A stretch of 64,000 nucleotides of DNA from JBMNMU01 sp050953505 (lineage in GTDB: Bacteria > Bacillota > Clostridia > Peptostreptococcales > Anaerovoracaceae). Of the stretch, positions 26,114-34,844 are shown in pieces (the first letter of the stretch is position 1; each line of letters begins with the position of its first letter). A program made the position numbers and the translations under genes. The DNA lies in assembly GCA_050953505.1 (NCBI GenBank), contig JBMNMU010000001.1, positions 806,001 through 870,000 of the forward strand, written 5' to 3'. Under the pieces are notes generated by a model that searched no databases, was not told where the DNA came from, and saw nothing but the letters and a program-made list of their open reading frames with translations.

Positions 26114-27571
26114 ATGAGAAAAAATGTAGATAACCAAAACGGCTTTGCTTTAATCGTTACAATCATTGCTTTGGCTGTAATGGCTATACTTGGATTTAAT
26201 ATCATCGGCGTTACTTCAGCTCACTATAAGATGACGAGAGAAGACGGTAAAAGTCAAAGCACCTATTATATCGCAGAGGCAGGCGCCAACTACATGATGG
26301 ATAGAGTTAATGAAAAGGTGAGGGATCTTAAGGAATGGCAGGAAGAGCAGGAATTACAAGAATTCTTGGAAGAAGATCCCGATGGCAACAAACCAATGAC
26401 AAAAGGGGAGTTCTTCCAGTACATAGAGGATGCTTTTCTAGAAAGAACATTCACCTTATCTGATTTTCAGGTTCACGGTACAGAGGAACCAGAAGCTAGT
26501 GTCACTGTGACAAAAGAAGGTTCTACAGTAGATTCCAGAGACTATAAAATCATATCTGTTGGCACAATAGGAAGCAGCAAAAGGACGGTGAACTTAATCC
26601 TATCCATAGGCTGGATTGAAAAAGAGGATGAAAAGATTGAGATCCTAGATGATTTGCTGTTTTATTCAACGCAATTCTCTTTTAGTGGAACCTCTGCAAA
26701 CGCAGACCGTGGCGCCATTGTCATTGATGGAGTAGACACCCATCATTTGAATGGCGGAAACCATTTGAATATATCTAACATCTATTTTAACGGACCGGTA
26801 ACCATGAATGACGGCTCTGCTTCATTTGGGAATAAAGAGTACCCAGGCACCATTTATGTAAAAGGTGATTTGGAGTTGTGGCGAGGCGAGAGAAATGTCT
26901 ATGGGGACGTTTGGGTGGATGGAAACTTTAGGCTAAAAGATGCCATCATGCATGGAAATGTTTATGTGAACGGTGATTTAATATTAGACTGGGAACCTGT
27001 CATCCATAAGAATGTTTATTATACAGGAGAGATACGCACACCAGACAATTATTATCAATCAATAATAGATAAGTGTATAAAAGTAGATCGTGTGGACAGT
27101 TTTACCATACCTGGCTTTAATTTTCGCTTAAGGGAAGACCAATGGTATATTAATAATGGATACGAGATCCGAGGCAATGAAAAGGGAGAAATCCCGGCTG
27201 GGGCGAAATGGCTGGTGGATAATTATCATCACACCAATTGGCAACCCATTTCCGGAGCAACGATCATTATCAGTAAGGGTGATATCGTATTACGAGGCGG
27301 CAAGGGATTTACCGGCGCTTTAGTTGCACCAAATGGGCGGGTTGAGTATGGTGGGGATGGAGACTTTCATGGTGTAATCATTTCAAAAGAAGAAATCAAA
27401 TTGTACGCGGGAGGAAATAACTTTTACTTAAAAAGGCTTAGGGATATCTTTGGAGACAATATCCCTGTTACAGCCGGTCCCGGTGGCGGTAGCAGTGGCA
27501 ATGACGACGGAGGTAGTGCCGGGTCCACGGAGGTAATAGTTTATATTAAATCAAATATTAGAGAGGAATAA
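26114..27571 (+). CDS. PilX-like pilus protein with bactofilin-like beta-repeat domain
   Basis: The 485-residue protein starts MRKNVDNQNG-FALIVTIIALAVMAI, a prepilin-type leader without the +5 glutamate, as in PilX N-terminal domains; YYIAEAGANYMMD then follows. Residues about 195-440 contain many short strands (GTIYVKGDLEL, GDVWVDGNFRL, GNVYVNGDLIL), repeated every 15-20 residues, resembling a beta-helix of the bactofilin/polymer-forming kind. A Gly/Ser-rich tail ends it. It may be a large pilus-tip or surface component. It follows the minor pilins by 14 bases and ends the operon at a terminator. Confidence 0.78.
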   Translation: MRKNVDNQNGFALIVTIIALAVMAILGFNIIGVTSAHYKMTREDGKSQSTYYIAEAGANYMMDRVNEKVRDLKEWQEEQELQEFLEEDPDGNKPMTKGEFFQYIEDAFLERTFTLSDFQVHGTEEPEASVTVTKEGSTVDSRDYKIISVGTIGSSKRTVNLILSIGWIEKEDEKIEILDDLLFYSTQFSFSGTSANADRGAIVIDGVDTHHLNGGNHLNISNIYFNGPVTMNDGSASFGNKEYPGTIYVKGDLELWRGERNVYGDVWVDGNFRLKDAIMHGNVYVNGDLILDWEPVIHKNVYYTGEIRTPDNYYQSIIDKCIKVDRVDSFTIPGFNFRLREDQWYINNGYEIRGNEKGEIPAGAKWLVDNYHHTNWQPISGATIIISKGDIVLRGGKGFTGALVAPNGRVEYGGDGDFHGVIISKEEIKLYAGGNNFYLKRLRDIFGDNIPVTAGPGGGSSGNDDGGSAGSTEVIVYIKSNIREE

Positions 27572-27590
27572 AATAGATAGGTATCAAAAA

Positions 27591-27620
27591 AAGCCTACAG
27601 GGTTTGTAGGCTTTCCGTAA
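27591..27620. terminator. Bidirectional terminator between the pilus operon and the pilin gene
   Basis: AAAGCCTACA at 27591-27600 pairs with TGTAGGCTTT at 27605-27614 with a four-base loop. A-rich and T-rich flanks allow it to serve both the plus-strand pilX-like gene and the minus-strand pilin. Confidence 0.8.
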
Positions 27621-27662
27621 TTCTTCAAGGCTTGATGCTTAACAATTATCCTAGTTTTTGCT

Positions 27663-28073
27663 TCATTTTTCAGGTATAGGATACTCACCTGAACTTTTAC
27701 CTGACCAGATGATGAGAATAGGTGATTGGGGTTCTGTTGCTATTTCATGCCTTATTTTAAACTTTGAGCCGTCAGCCTTATTGGGGTTTGTCTCAAGATA
27801 ACCAGCCGATACAAGTTTCTCAACATCGTCTATATGATCGAGATTTTCAATTTCTCCACCATCTACAGCTACATAAGTCATAGCAGCTGAATAAATGGTC
27901 TTAGCCGTGGCTAAATCAGCTTTTTCCTGAGCAGTATCTTGGAATCCGCCTAACCTTGGAATGATAATGGCAGCTAAAATACCCACGATGACGATAACGA
28001 CGATGAGTTCAATCAAGGTAAAGCCTCTGTGATTGTCTAAAATTTTCTTACTTCTTTGAAGGATTTGGTTCAC
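27663..28073 (-). CDS. pilA: Type IV major pilin (PilA type), copy 1
   Basis: The 136-residue prepilin starts at a GTG after GCAAGGAGA and has a 16-residue basic leader cut at HRG-FTLIELIVVIVIVGIL. IPRLGGFQDTAQEKAD and the YSAAMTYVA helix are typical of clostridial PilA. The +5 Glu is present. It lies on the strand opposite the assembly genes and next to a second pilin of the same type. Confidence 0.9.
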   Translation of the reverse strand: MNQILQRSKKILDNHRGFTLIELIVVIVIVGILAAIIIPRLGGFQDTAQEKADLATAKTIYSAAMTYVAVDGGEIENLDHIDDVEKLVSAGYLETNPNKADGSKFKIRHEIATEPQSPILIIWSGKSSGEYPIPEK

Positions 28074-28133
28074 GAATTGTCTCCTTGCAAGCTCAAATAC
28101 TATATTATAAGTAATCGTTGGAACAGAGGTACT

Positions 28134-28176
28134 ATTAATAAGGAAGTCTACAGAAGAGGTAGACTTCCTTATTAAT
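28134..28176 (-). terminator. Perfect 18-bp hairpin terminator between the two pilins
   Basis: Positions 28134-28151 and 28159-28176 are exact reverse complements around a 7-base loop. It stands 18 bases after the stop codon of the upstream minus-strand pilin (28194). Its A/T-rich base gives an intrinsic-terminator form, so the two pilins may be transcribed at different levels. Confidence 0.8.
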
Positions 28177-28193
28177 CTGTAAGGAGTACAACT

Positions 28194-28571
28194 CTATTTC
28201 TTATTTTCAGGATAAATTTGATTCTCGTCCGTTTCATAATAAATGGCGATTGGGCTGGTTGTGTACCACCAATTTCCCTCAGGCATTTCTTCTAGATAAG
28301 TTGCTATAGCAGAAGAAGATGTTAACTTAGTTGAACTTGTGGTGCCACCAACATCTTCATTATTCGCAATGGCAACACCAACTGCGGAATATATGGTTCT
28401 TGCGTTAGCTAGTTTGGCCTTTTCTTTGGCTGACTCTGAAAATCCAGTTAACCTTGGTATAACGATAGCAGCTAAAATTCCAATGATAACGATAACGACG
28501 ATGAGCTCTATTAGTGTAAAGCCCTTTTTGTTTTTTAGATTCCTCTTGCTTCTTTTAATTATTGTGTTCAT
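28194..28571 (-). CDS. pilA: Type IV major pilin (PilA type), copy 2
   Basis: The 125-residue prepilin has leader KNKKG cut before FTLIELIVVIVIIGIL, with Glu at +5. IPRLTGFSESAKEKAK and NARTIYSAVGVAIA parallel the other pilin, but the C-terminal halves differ. ATG 28571 follows GAAAGGAAA. The gene is separated from pilin copy 1 by the perfect hairpin at 28134-28176. A different tail suggests distinct adhesive or structural roles rather than a recent duplicate. Confidence 0.9.
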   Translation of the reverse strand: MNTIIKRSKRNLKNKKGFTLIELIVVIVIIGILAAIVIPRLTGFSESAKEKAKLANARTIYSAVGVAIANNEDVGGTTSSTKLTSSSAIATYLEEMPEGNWWYTTSPIAIYYETDENQIYPENKK

Positions 28572-28821
28572 ATGTATTTTCCTTTCAAAATTAAATTTCC
28601 AATATTACTACGAATATTACTCCTTAATAAAGTTATACCACTATTTTAAGTTTTTAGACATTAATCAAAGACTATTTATTTGTTTTTAATTAGTTGATTA
28701 AGCACGAATGGGATTCCCATTTTACTGGTAAAAATACTAGGGCCCTTCTAACATTTGTGGTACAATATCAATATTGGAAAGCAAAAAAATACTGATACAT
28801 AAACCTGTATTGAGGTAAGGA

Positions 28822-29589
28822 TTAAACCCATAGGGCAAAGTACCAGGTGAGAATTTGTTCGCCGAAAAGAAGGCTGGTAATAATACCCAAAGATAGCAAG
28901 GGACCAAAGGGGATAGCCGTTTTCATGGATCCTTTTTTAGTGGCGATGATGAAGATGGAGACAATACCGCCGTAGATAGCCCCCATAAAAAGGGAAAGTA
29001 GGATTAGTTTCCAGCCCATATAAAGGCCGGCAGCTGCCATCAACTTAATGTCCCCGCCACCCATACCACCAGGATAGATTAATGCCAATATAAACAAGGG
29101 CAGGGAAGCAGCAAAGAAACCGATTACATAGCTATACCAAGGCTCATCCTGCATCAGTATCATGTAAAGACTGTATAGGACGGCAAGGATCAATATAATT
29201 AAGACCAGGCCATTAGGAATAACCTGATGCTTTAAATCAATAAATGTAATAATAATTAAAACAGAGAAAAGCAGGGCAATAAAAAGGGACTGGGGAGACG
29301 GTCCGTAGAGGAGCCAAATCTCAAGATACAAAAGAGCATTTAATAGTTCCACAATAGGATAAATGACAGAAAATTTTTCCCCACAATCCTTGCAACGCCC
29401 CTTTAAAAATATGTAACTAAACAATGGAATATTGCAATACAAAGGAATCAAAGCATTGCAAGAAGTGCAATAGGACCGGCCCCTGGTAACGCTTTTTCCC
29501 AAAGGGATTCGGTAGATACAGACATTGAGAAAGCTGCCGATGAGAAGGCCGTATACAAAGATGACTATAGAAATTGCCATATCATACAT
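28822..29589 (-). CDS. pilD: Prepilin peptidase (type IV leader peptidase)
   Basis: The 255-residue polytopic protein has the N-terminal methyltransferase-like zinc motif (CTSC near residue 41 and CKDC near 66) and both catalytic aspartates, in FIDLKHQVIPN and GMGGGDIKL. It should cut the leaders of all five prepilins here and methylate their new N-termini. ATG 29589 follows GAGGTAACC. It lies on the strand of the two major pilins but 250 bases from them, and is divergent from pilB. Confidence 0.95.
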   Translation of the reverse strand: MYDMAISIVIFVYGLLIGSFLNVCIYRIPLGKSVTRGRSYCTSCNALIPLYCNIPLFSYIFLKGRCKDCGEKFSVIYPIVELLNALLYLEIWLLYGPSPQSLFIALLFSVLIIITFIDLKHQVIPNGLVLIILILAVLYSLYMILMQDEPWYSYVIGFFAASLPLFILALIYPGGMGGGDIKLMAAAGLYMGWKLILLSLFMGAIYGGIVSIFIIATKKGSMKTAIPFGPLLSLGIITSLLFGEQILTWYFALWV

Positions 29590-29672
29590 AATGGTTACCT
29601 CAACTTATAAAATATTTTTCAATATTCAACATGTTATCACAAAATTAATGAATTTCAAGTGGAGACAAGAGG

Positions 29673-31352
29673 ATGGAATTAAAACATAAGCGGTTAGGTG
29701 AAGTCCTTGTAGAATTAGGGGCGATCACTCCCGAACAGCGGGATGAGGCGCTGAGAGTAGCTAAAGGTACCAATAGCGTGCTGGGGGATGCCCTTGTAAA
29801 TCTGGGATATCTGGATGAAAAAACCCTTTACAAGGGGTTGGAACAATATTTCCGAGTACCCTATATAGACTTGTCAAAGGTTGTTATCGATAGAGCTACC
29901 AGCTCCACCATATCAGAGGAATTGGCAAGAAAGCATAGCCTGATTCCCATAAAAAAAGAGGGAAGGGTGCTGACGGTAGTCACAGCTGAACCCCTTAACT
30001 TCTATGCTTTAGATGATGTTAAAAAGGCTACCGGTTTGGATGTAAGCATGGCCCTGTCTCCTTTAAAAGATATTCATAACGCCATTGACAGGTATTATGG
30101 AAGCGAAGTTGCGGAAAAGGCTTTTGAAGACTTACAGAAAGAATATGACAGGATTAATATGGCAAGCCTTAGTGAAATGACGGAGAGCGAAGTGGCCAAT
30201 GCCCCTGTAGTGCGGCTAATTAATTCTCTATTGCAGCATGCTATTAAATCTGCAGCCAGTGATATCCATATCGAACCAACGGCTAAGGATTTGAGAATAC
30301 GATTTAGAATTGACGGTCAGCTTCATGAAGTCATGACCTCGTCTATGGCTTCTCATCCAGCTATTATGACGCGAATTAAGATTATGAGCAATTTGGATAT
30401 TGCAACAAAGAGAGTCCCTCAAGATGGACGTGTAGAAACCATTGCTGACGGTAAGGCTGTGGATCTTCGTGTATCCTTGCTTCCCACCGTTCATGGAGAA
30501 AAGGCGGTTGTTCGTATCCTAGGGGGAAAAACCGTGGGTTTGGATAAAAATCAATTAGGTATCTCGGCGCACAATATGCAATTGTTCAATAAAATCACGA
30601 AAAGCCCCTATGGCATTGTTTTGGTGTCGGGGCCCACAGGCTCTGGAAAGACGACAACCTTGTATGCTCTGTTAAAAGAGCTGAACAAACCTGAAGTCAA
30701 TATTATTACAGTTGAGGACCCGGTTGAATACAAACTGGAAGGAATCAATCAGGTCCAAGTTAATGCAAAGGCTGGATTGACCTTTGCCAACGGTCTTCGT
30801 TCCATTTTGCGTCAAGACCCGGACATTATTATGATTGGTGAGATTCGTGACGTGGAAACCGCCGATATTGCTATCAGGGCTTCCATCACAGGCCATTTGG
30901 TTTTGAGCACCATTCATACCAATGACGCTGCTTCCTCTATCGTTCGCCTTGTGGATATGGGAATAGAGCCTTATCTAGTAGCCTCTTCCTTAGTGGGGGT
31001 GGTGGCTCAGCGTCTAGTAAGAAATATTTGCACCCGGTGTAAGATTTCATACAAGCCGACTCCTGAGGAAATACTGGTACTAAAGACCGACGAGCCAGAA
31101 GTTCTATACAAGGGAGAAGGTTGTCCTTATTGCAACTTTACAGGATATAAGGGAAGGACGAGTACCCATGAAGTGCTTGTTGTTACAAAAGAAATACGAG
31201 AACTAGTGAATGAAAGGGCTTCTATGGATGACATTGCCCAGATGGCTGTTAGTCAAGGAACCATATCCTTGAGTCAGAGCTGCAGCGAGTTGGTATTCAG
31301 CGGAGTTACCACTGTAGAAGAACTATTAAGGGTAACGTATAGTGTAGACTGA
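29673..31352 (+). CDS. pilB: Type IV pilus extension ATPase PilB
   Basis: The 559-residue GspE/PilB protein has an N-terminal MshEN domain (about 1-150), then an ATPase domain with Walker A GPTGSGKTTT near 318, Asp box and Walker B (DPDIIMIGEIRD near 385), and a His box (STIHTNDA). The zinc tetracysteine is CTRC (about 455) plus CPYC. It powers pilus extension from the cytoplasmic face of PilC. Start ATG 29673 follows GTGGAGACAAGAGG. It is 19 bases from pilT, so the two motors are cotranscribed. Confidence 0.95.
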   Translation: MELKHKRLGEVLVELGAITPEQRDEALRVAKGTNSVLGDALVNLGYLDEKTLYKGLEQYFRVPYIDLSKVVIDRATSSTISEELARKHSLIPIKKEGRVLTVVTAEPLNFYALDDVKKATGLDVSMALSPLKDIHNAIDRYYGSEVAEKAFEDLQKEYDRINMASLSEMTESEVANAPVVRLINSLLQHAIKSAASDIHIEPTAKDLRIRFRIDGQLHEVMTSSMASHPAIMTRIKIMSNLDIATKRVPQDGRVETIADGKAVDLRVSLLPTVHGEKAVVRILGGKTVGLDKNQLGISAHNMQLFNKITKSPYGIVLVSGPTGSGKTTTLYALLKELNKPEVNIITVEDPVEYKLEGINQVQVNAKAGLTFANGLRSILRQDPDIIMIGEIRDVETADIAIRASITGHLVLSTIHTNDAASSIVRLVDMGIEPYLVASSLVGVVAQRLVRNICTRCKISYKPTPEEILVLKTDEPEVLYKGEGCPYCNFTGYKGRTSTHEVLVVTKEIRELVNERASMDDIAQMAVSQGTISLSQSCSELVFSGVTTVEELLRVTYSVD

Positions 31353-31371
31353 TAGAAAGGGAAATGATTTT

Positions 31372-32436
31372 GTGAAATACGATTTATTGGATATTTTGAA
31401 GAAGGCCATTGAGCTAAATGCATCTGATATTCATATTACAGTAGCAATGCCGCCTATATTGCGCGTCAGAGGGGATTTGGTTCCTTTAGGTAGTGAATTG
31501 CTGACCCCAGAAGATTCGAAAGAAATTTGTTACTATTTGATGAGTGAGGAAAAGACCAAAATTTATGAAGAAAAAGGAGAGGTGGACTTTTCTTGGTCTG
31601 TGCCAAGCACTGGACGCTACCGGGTTAATGTATTCAAACAAAGAGGGAGCCATGCGGCTGCTTTAAGAATGATTAATACTAAGATTCCCACTGTAGAAGA
31701 ATTAAAGCTGCCACCCATACTAAATGCCCTTGCACTAAAACCTAGAGGGATGTTTCTAGTTACGGGGCCTACAGGTTCGGGAAAGTCTACAACCTTGGCA
31801 GCTATGGTAGGCCATATCAATAAAAACCGCCAATGCCATGTACTGACCATAGAGGATCCCATTGAATATATGCACAGTCATAATAAGTGCATGGTAAATC
31901 AAAGGGAGGTAGGCAGTGATACAAAGACCTTTGCCAATGCTTTAAGAGCCGCCCTCCGTGAAGACCCAGATGTTATTATGGTGGGAGAAATGCGTGACTT
32001 TGAAACCATATCCACTGCCATATCTGCCGCAGAAACGGGGCATTTTGTATTGTCTACTCTTCATACCACTACCGCCTCTATGACAGTAGACCGTATTATT
32101 GACACCTTCCCGCCTCATCAGCAGCAACAGGTACGAACACAGCTTGCGTCCATCCTTCAGGGTATCGTTTGCCAGCAGCTGATTAAATCCGCAGATGGTA
32201 AGATGGTGGTCCCAGCCATGGAGGTTCTTATTGTAAATGATGCTATTAGGAATCTCATTCGTGAAGGCAAGAATCACCAGATTGATACCGTTCTACAGAC
32301 GAATATTAAACAAGGCATGATGCCCATGGATTATTCCCTTGCACAGCTTGTAAAAGGAAAGATTATTACGGCTGAGGAGGCCTATGTAAGATGTGTGGAT
32401 CCAGAGATCTTTAAGCGGTATATGACCATGCTGTAA
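31372..32436 (+). CDS. pilT: Type IV pilus retraction ATPase PilT
   Basis: The 354-residue protein starts at GTG 31372 after AAAGGGA. It has the N-terminal PAS-like domain and the ATPase core with Walker A GPTGSGKSTT (about 128), Walker B REDPDVIMVGEMRD, His-box STLHTT, and the AIRNLIREGK region characteristic of PilT. It lacks the MshEN domain of PilB. It should depolymerise the pilus for twitching motility or DNA uptake. It is the last gene before the bidirectional terminator. Confidence 0.96.
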   Translation: MKYDLLDILKKAIELNASDIHITVAMPPILRVRGDLVPLGSELLTPEDSKEICYYLMSEEKTKIYEEKGEVDFSWSVPSTGRYRVNVFKQRGSHAAALRMINTKIPTVEELKLPPILNALALKPRGMFLVTGPTGSGKSTTLAAMVGHINKNRQCHVLTIEDPIEYMHSHNKCMVNQREVGSDTKTFANALRAALREDPDVIMVGEMRDFETISTAISAAETGHFVLSTLHTTTASMTVDRIIDTFPPHQQQQVRTQLASILQGIVCQQLIKSADGKMVVPAMEVLIVNDAIRNLIREGKNHQIDTVLQTNIKQGMMPMDYSLAQLVKGKIITAEEAYVRCVDPEIFKRYMTML

Positions 32437-32459
32437 GAATAAGTGTCCTCACGCTACCG

Positions 32460-32567
32460 CAACTTTTCCTGTGCCTTGCGGCACAAAAAGTTGTAGAGGT
32501 TTTACGTCCGCTTAGAGGGTAAAAGTACGAAGGGGTAAAGTGTTTTAAGCATAACACTTTACCCCTT
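32460..32567. terminator. Two hairpins between pilT and the sigma factor gene
   Basis: The first, CAACTTTT ... GTGCC/GGCAC ... AAAAGTTG at 32460-32493, is an imperfect hairpin. The second, AAGGGGTAAAGTGTT at 32530-32544 with AACACTTTACCCCTT at 32553-32567, is a perfect 15-bp stem with a T-run and can end transcription from both sides. Confidence 0.8.
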
Positions 32568-32578
32568 TTAAATCTTTA

Positions 32579-33289
32579 TTAATCTTTTTTACCCTTTATC
32601 TTACCCTTCATTTTTTCCAGGCTTTTAAGTTTGATTCTAGAAACCTGCTTTTGGGTAAGACCCAGCTCCTTGGCAACTTCTTCTTGTGTCATTCCATCAT
32701 TATACAGCATTTCTATGACATCCTTTTGTATATCCGTAAGATGGTATTTAAGCTGGCTTAAAAAAAGCTTATCCTCAATAGGAAGAGTAAAGCTTTCTTG
32801 TTCTTTTGCTTTAATGCTGGCGATATCAAGATGGCCAAGGTGTACCAAGCCGGCACTCATAACAGGAAGCACGGATTCAGGATGTAGATTTAATAAATCC
32901 GCCAATTCCTTTTCTGAAATAACTTCCTTTTCTTTTTCTAAATGGGTGGTAATAATCTGATCCGCTTTTTTCTGATAGTTTTCCAAATATGGTGGATAGT
33001 AATATCTTCTTTCCTTGCGGACATAGTGGCGAATATCCCCAATTATTGCATGGGAAGCATAGGTTACAAATTTGACGGATCTGTTTGGATCAAAATTCTT
33101 TATACCCTTCAATAATCCTTCATAACCGCATTGGCAGATATCTTCAAGGCAATAATTACCACCATAGAGCCTTGCAAAATAGATAATAAGACCCTGACAT
33201 GCTTCTATTAATTCATTCAGGGTTTCGTCGTTGGGGTTTGCAAGGTATTGGCGATGAACTTCTTCCATATCTACGGTTCGAGTATCCAT
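32579..33289 (-). CDS. Sigma-70 family RNA polymerase sigma factor (sporulation/stress type)
   Basis: The 236-residue protein has region 2 (ARLYGGNYCLEDICQCGYEGLLKGI, matching the DxxQ-G-GL core contact), a KFVTYASHAIIGDIRHYVR segment for -10 recognition and a region 4 helix-turn-helix near the end (GMTQEEVAKELGLTQKQVSR). Region 3 is present, so it is of the SigB/SigF/SigG class rather than an ECF sigma. No anti-sigma factor is adjacent. It is convergent with pilT. The regulon cannot be read from the window. Confidence 0.85.
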   Translation of the reverse strand: MDTRTVDMEEVHRQYLANPNDETLNELIEACQGLIIYFARLYGGNYCLEDICQCGYEGLLKGIKNFDPNRSVKFVTYASHAIIGDIRHYVRKERRYYYPPYLENYQKKADQIITTHLEKEKEVISEKELADLLNLHPESVLPVMSAGLVHLGHLDIASIKAKEQESFTLPIEDKLFLSQLKYHLTDIQKDVIEMLYNDGMTQEEVAKELGLTQKQVSRIKLKSLEKMKGKIKGKKD

Positions 33290-33320
33290 AATTGCATTCC
33301 TTATTCATCTGTTATGTAAT

Positions 33321-33390
33321 GGAATGAGTCAGGGAAGAAGGTTGCCTAGGCTTATTAATTTGGCTAAAAAGGAACCGTCTCCTGACTCCA
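33321..33390. repeat. Imperfect inverted repeat GAGTCAGG ... CCTGACTC
   Basis: The arms at 33326-33333 and 33381-33388 enclose a second pair GGTT / AACC and a GCCTAGGC palindrome. It lies just downstream of the aminopeptidase gene and may act as its terminator. The GGAACCGTCTCCTGACTCC arm resembles repeats widespread in Firmicutes intergenic regions. Confidence 0.45.
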
Positions 33391-33404
33391 AATATTGCTT
33401 TATA

Positions 33405-34514
33405 TTACTTTAAGTTATTAGGATTTAAGCCTTCCAGTTCTGGAAGTGTAAAGATACCGTCTTTCCTGATGAGCACATCATCAAACCAAATCTCTCCACC
33501 GCCATATTCTGCTCTTTGTATCATGACTAAATCCCAGTGTAGTGCAGATTTATTGCCGTTAAAGGCTTCTTCGTAGGCCGCACCAGGTGTCAAGTGGAAG
33601 CTTCCAGCTATTTTCTCGTCGAAAAGGGTATCCTTCATTGGGTGAAGAATGAAAGGATTTACGCCAATCGCAAATTCGCCGAAGTAGCGAGAGCCTTCAT
33701 CTGTATCAAGAAGCTCGTTGATTCTCTTGTCATCATTGGAGGAAGCTTTGATGATCTTTCCATCCTTTACTTCAAATACGATATTATCATAGGTAAAGCC
33801 TCTTTCTTCAGAAGGCGTGTTAAATGAGATTTTCCCGTTAACAGAGTCTTTAACAGGAGCGGTGTACACCTCACCGTCAGGGATATTGCGCTCACCATCA
33901 CACTTAATGGCAGGAATTCCTTTGATGGAGAAGGTTAGGTCTGTGCCAGGTCCTACAATACGTACTTTATCAGTTTTGTTCATCAGCTCAACAAGAGGTG
34001 TCATAGCGTCAGACATCTTTTCGTAATCTAGAGTGCAAACATCATAATAGAAATCTTCAAATGCCTCTAAACTGGTATTTGCAAGCTGTGCCATGGCATT
34101 GTTAGGGAATCGTAAAACAACCCATTTTGTTTGATTTACTCTATAATCTTGAACAGGACGTAAAATTTTACTGTACATGCTCATTTGGCCCGTAGGAACG
34201 TCGCTCAGCTCTGAAACATTATCGCTGGCTCGGATGGCAATGTAAGCATCCATACCCTGCATTTGTTTTAATTGGTATTCGCACATAAACTCAATTTGTT
34301 TTTCCTCGGCACCGAGAAGAATTTCCCTTGTAATGGATGAGTCTCTGATTTCAGTGTATGGGTAGCCACCTTTGGCATAAATTTCTTTGATAATTTGTCT
34401 GGCCAGTGGTTTTGTACTTTCTCCCTCGTAAGAAACCAGTACTTTTTCGCCTTTCTGGACTTTACAGGAATAGTTGACTAATACATCTGCTAGCTTTTTA
34501 ATTCTTGGATCCAT
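33405..34514 (-). CDS. Aminopeptidase of the M29 (AmpS/thermophilic) family
   Basis: The 369-residue protein matches family M29 along its length: MDPRIKKLADVLVNYSCKVQKGE at the start is nearly the family consensus (shortened here), and the metal-binding Glu, His and Asp residues of the C-terminal half are in the GERNIPDGEVYTAP, HPMKDTLFDEK, and HWDLVMIQ regions. These cytoplasmic metalloenzymes remove N-terminal residues from peptides. ATG 34514 follows AAAAGGAGA. It appears monocistronic. Confidence 0.93.
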   Translation of the reverse strand: MDPRIKKLADVLVNYSCKVQKGEKVLVSYEGESTKPLARQIIKEIYAKGGYPYTEIRDSSITREILLGAEEKQIEFMCEYQLKQMQGMDAYIAIRASDNVSELSDVPTGQMSMYSKILRPVQDYRVNQTKWVVLRFPNNAMAQLANTSLEAFEDFYYDVCTLDYEKMSDAMTPLVELMNKTDKVRIVGPGTDLTFSIKGIPAIKCDGERNIPDGEVYTAPVKDSVNGKISFNTPSEERGFTYDNIVFEVKDGKIIKASSNDDKRINELLDTDEGSRYFGEFAIGVNPFILHPMKDTLFDEKIAGSFHLTPGAAYEEAFNGNKSALHWDLVMIQRAEYGGGEIWFDDVLIRKDGIFTLPELEGLNPNNLK

Positions 34515-34741
34515 GTGTGTAATCTCCTTTTATCTTTATATTTGTATTTTGTTGTCCCGTTTTATGTTGTGTACCTGCGAATTTTTCGCTAATCATAGGA
34601 AACTTAAAAATTCTAACATAGAGCTTTCTAATATTTACCTATAGGATTTTATGACTTAAGACGGTTGAAATATCGTACTCTATTATACCCCAAAATAAGG
34701 AATTATAAAAGGGATGAGTACCAACAATTTGAAAATGCTCA
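34515..34741. other. Gene-free AT-rich spacer with no recognised element
   Basis: This divergent region between the aminopeptidase and the lipid kinase must hold the aminopeptidase promoter, but I cannot pick one with confidence. I see no repeats or RNA structure. Confidence 0.5.
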
Positions 34742-34769
34742 TTGCATATGGTATCTGCTATGATAAAAT
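34742..34769 (+). promoter_or_regulatory. Candidate sigma-A promoter for the lipid kinase gene
   Basis: TTGCAT at 34742-34747 and TAAAAT at 34764-34769 are 16 bases apart. They are 75 bases before the chosen start codon. Recognised by eye only. Confidence 0.4.
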
Positions 34770-34844
34770 AGAAATCATATAAAATTGAAAGTGGATTTAC
34801 TGAAATTTGATATATAGATGGAAAAAAGAAGGGATAAGGAACCC

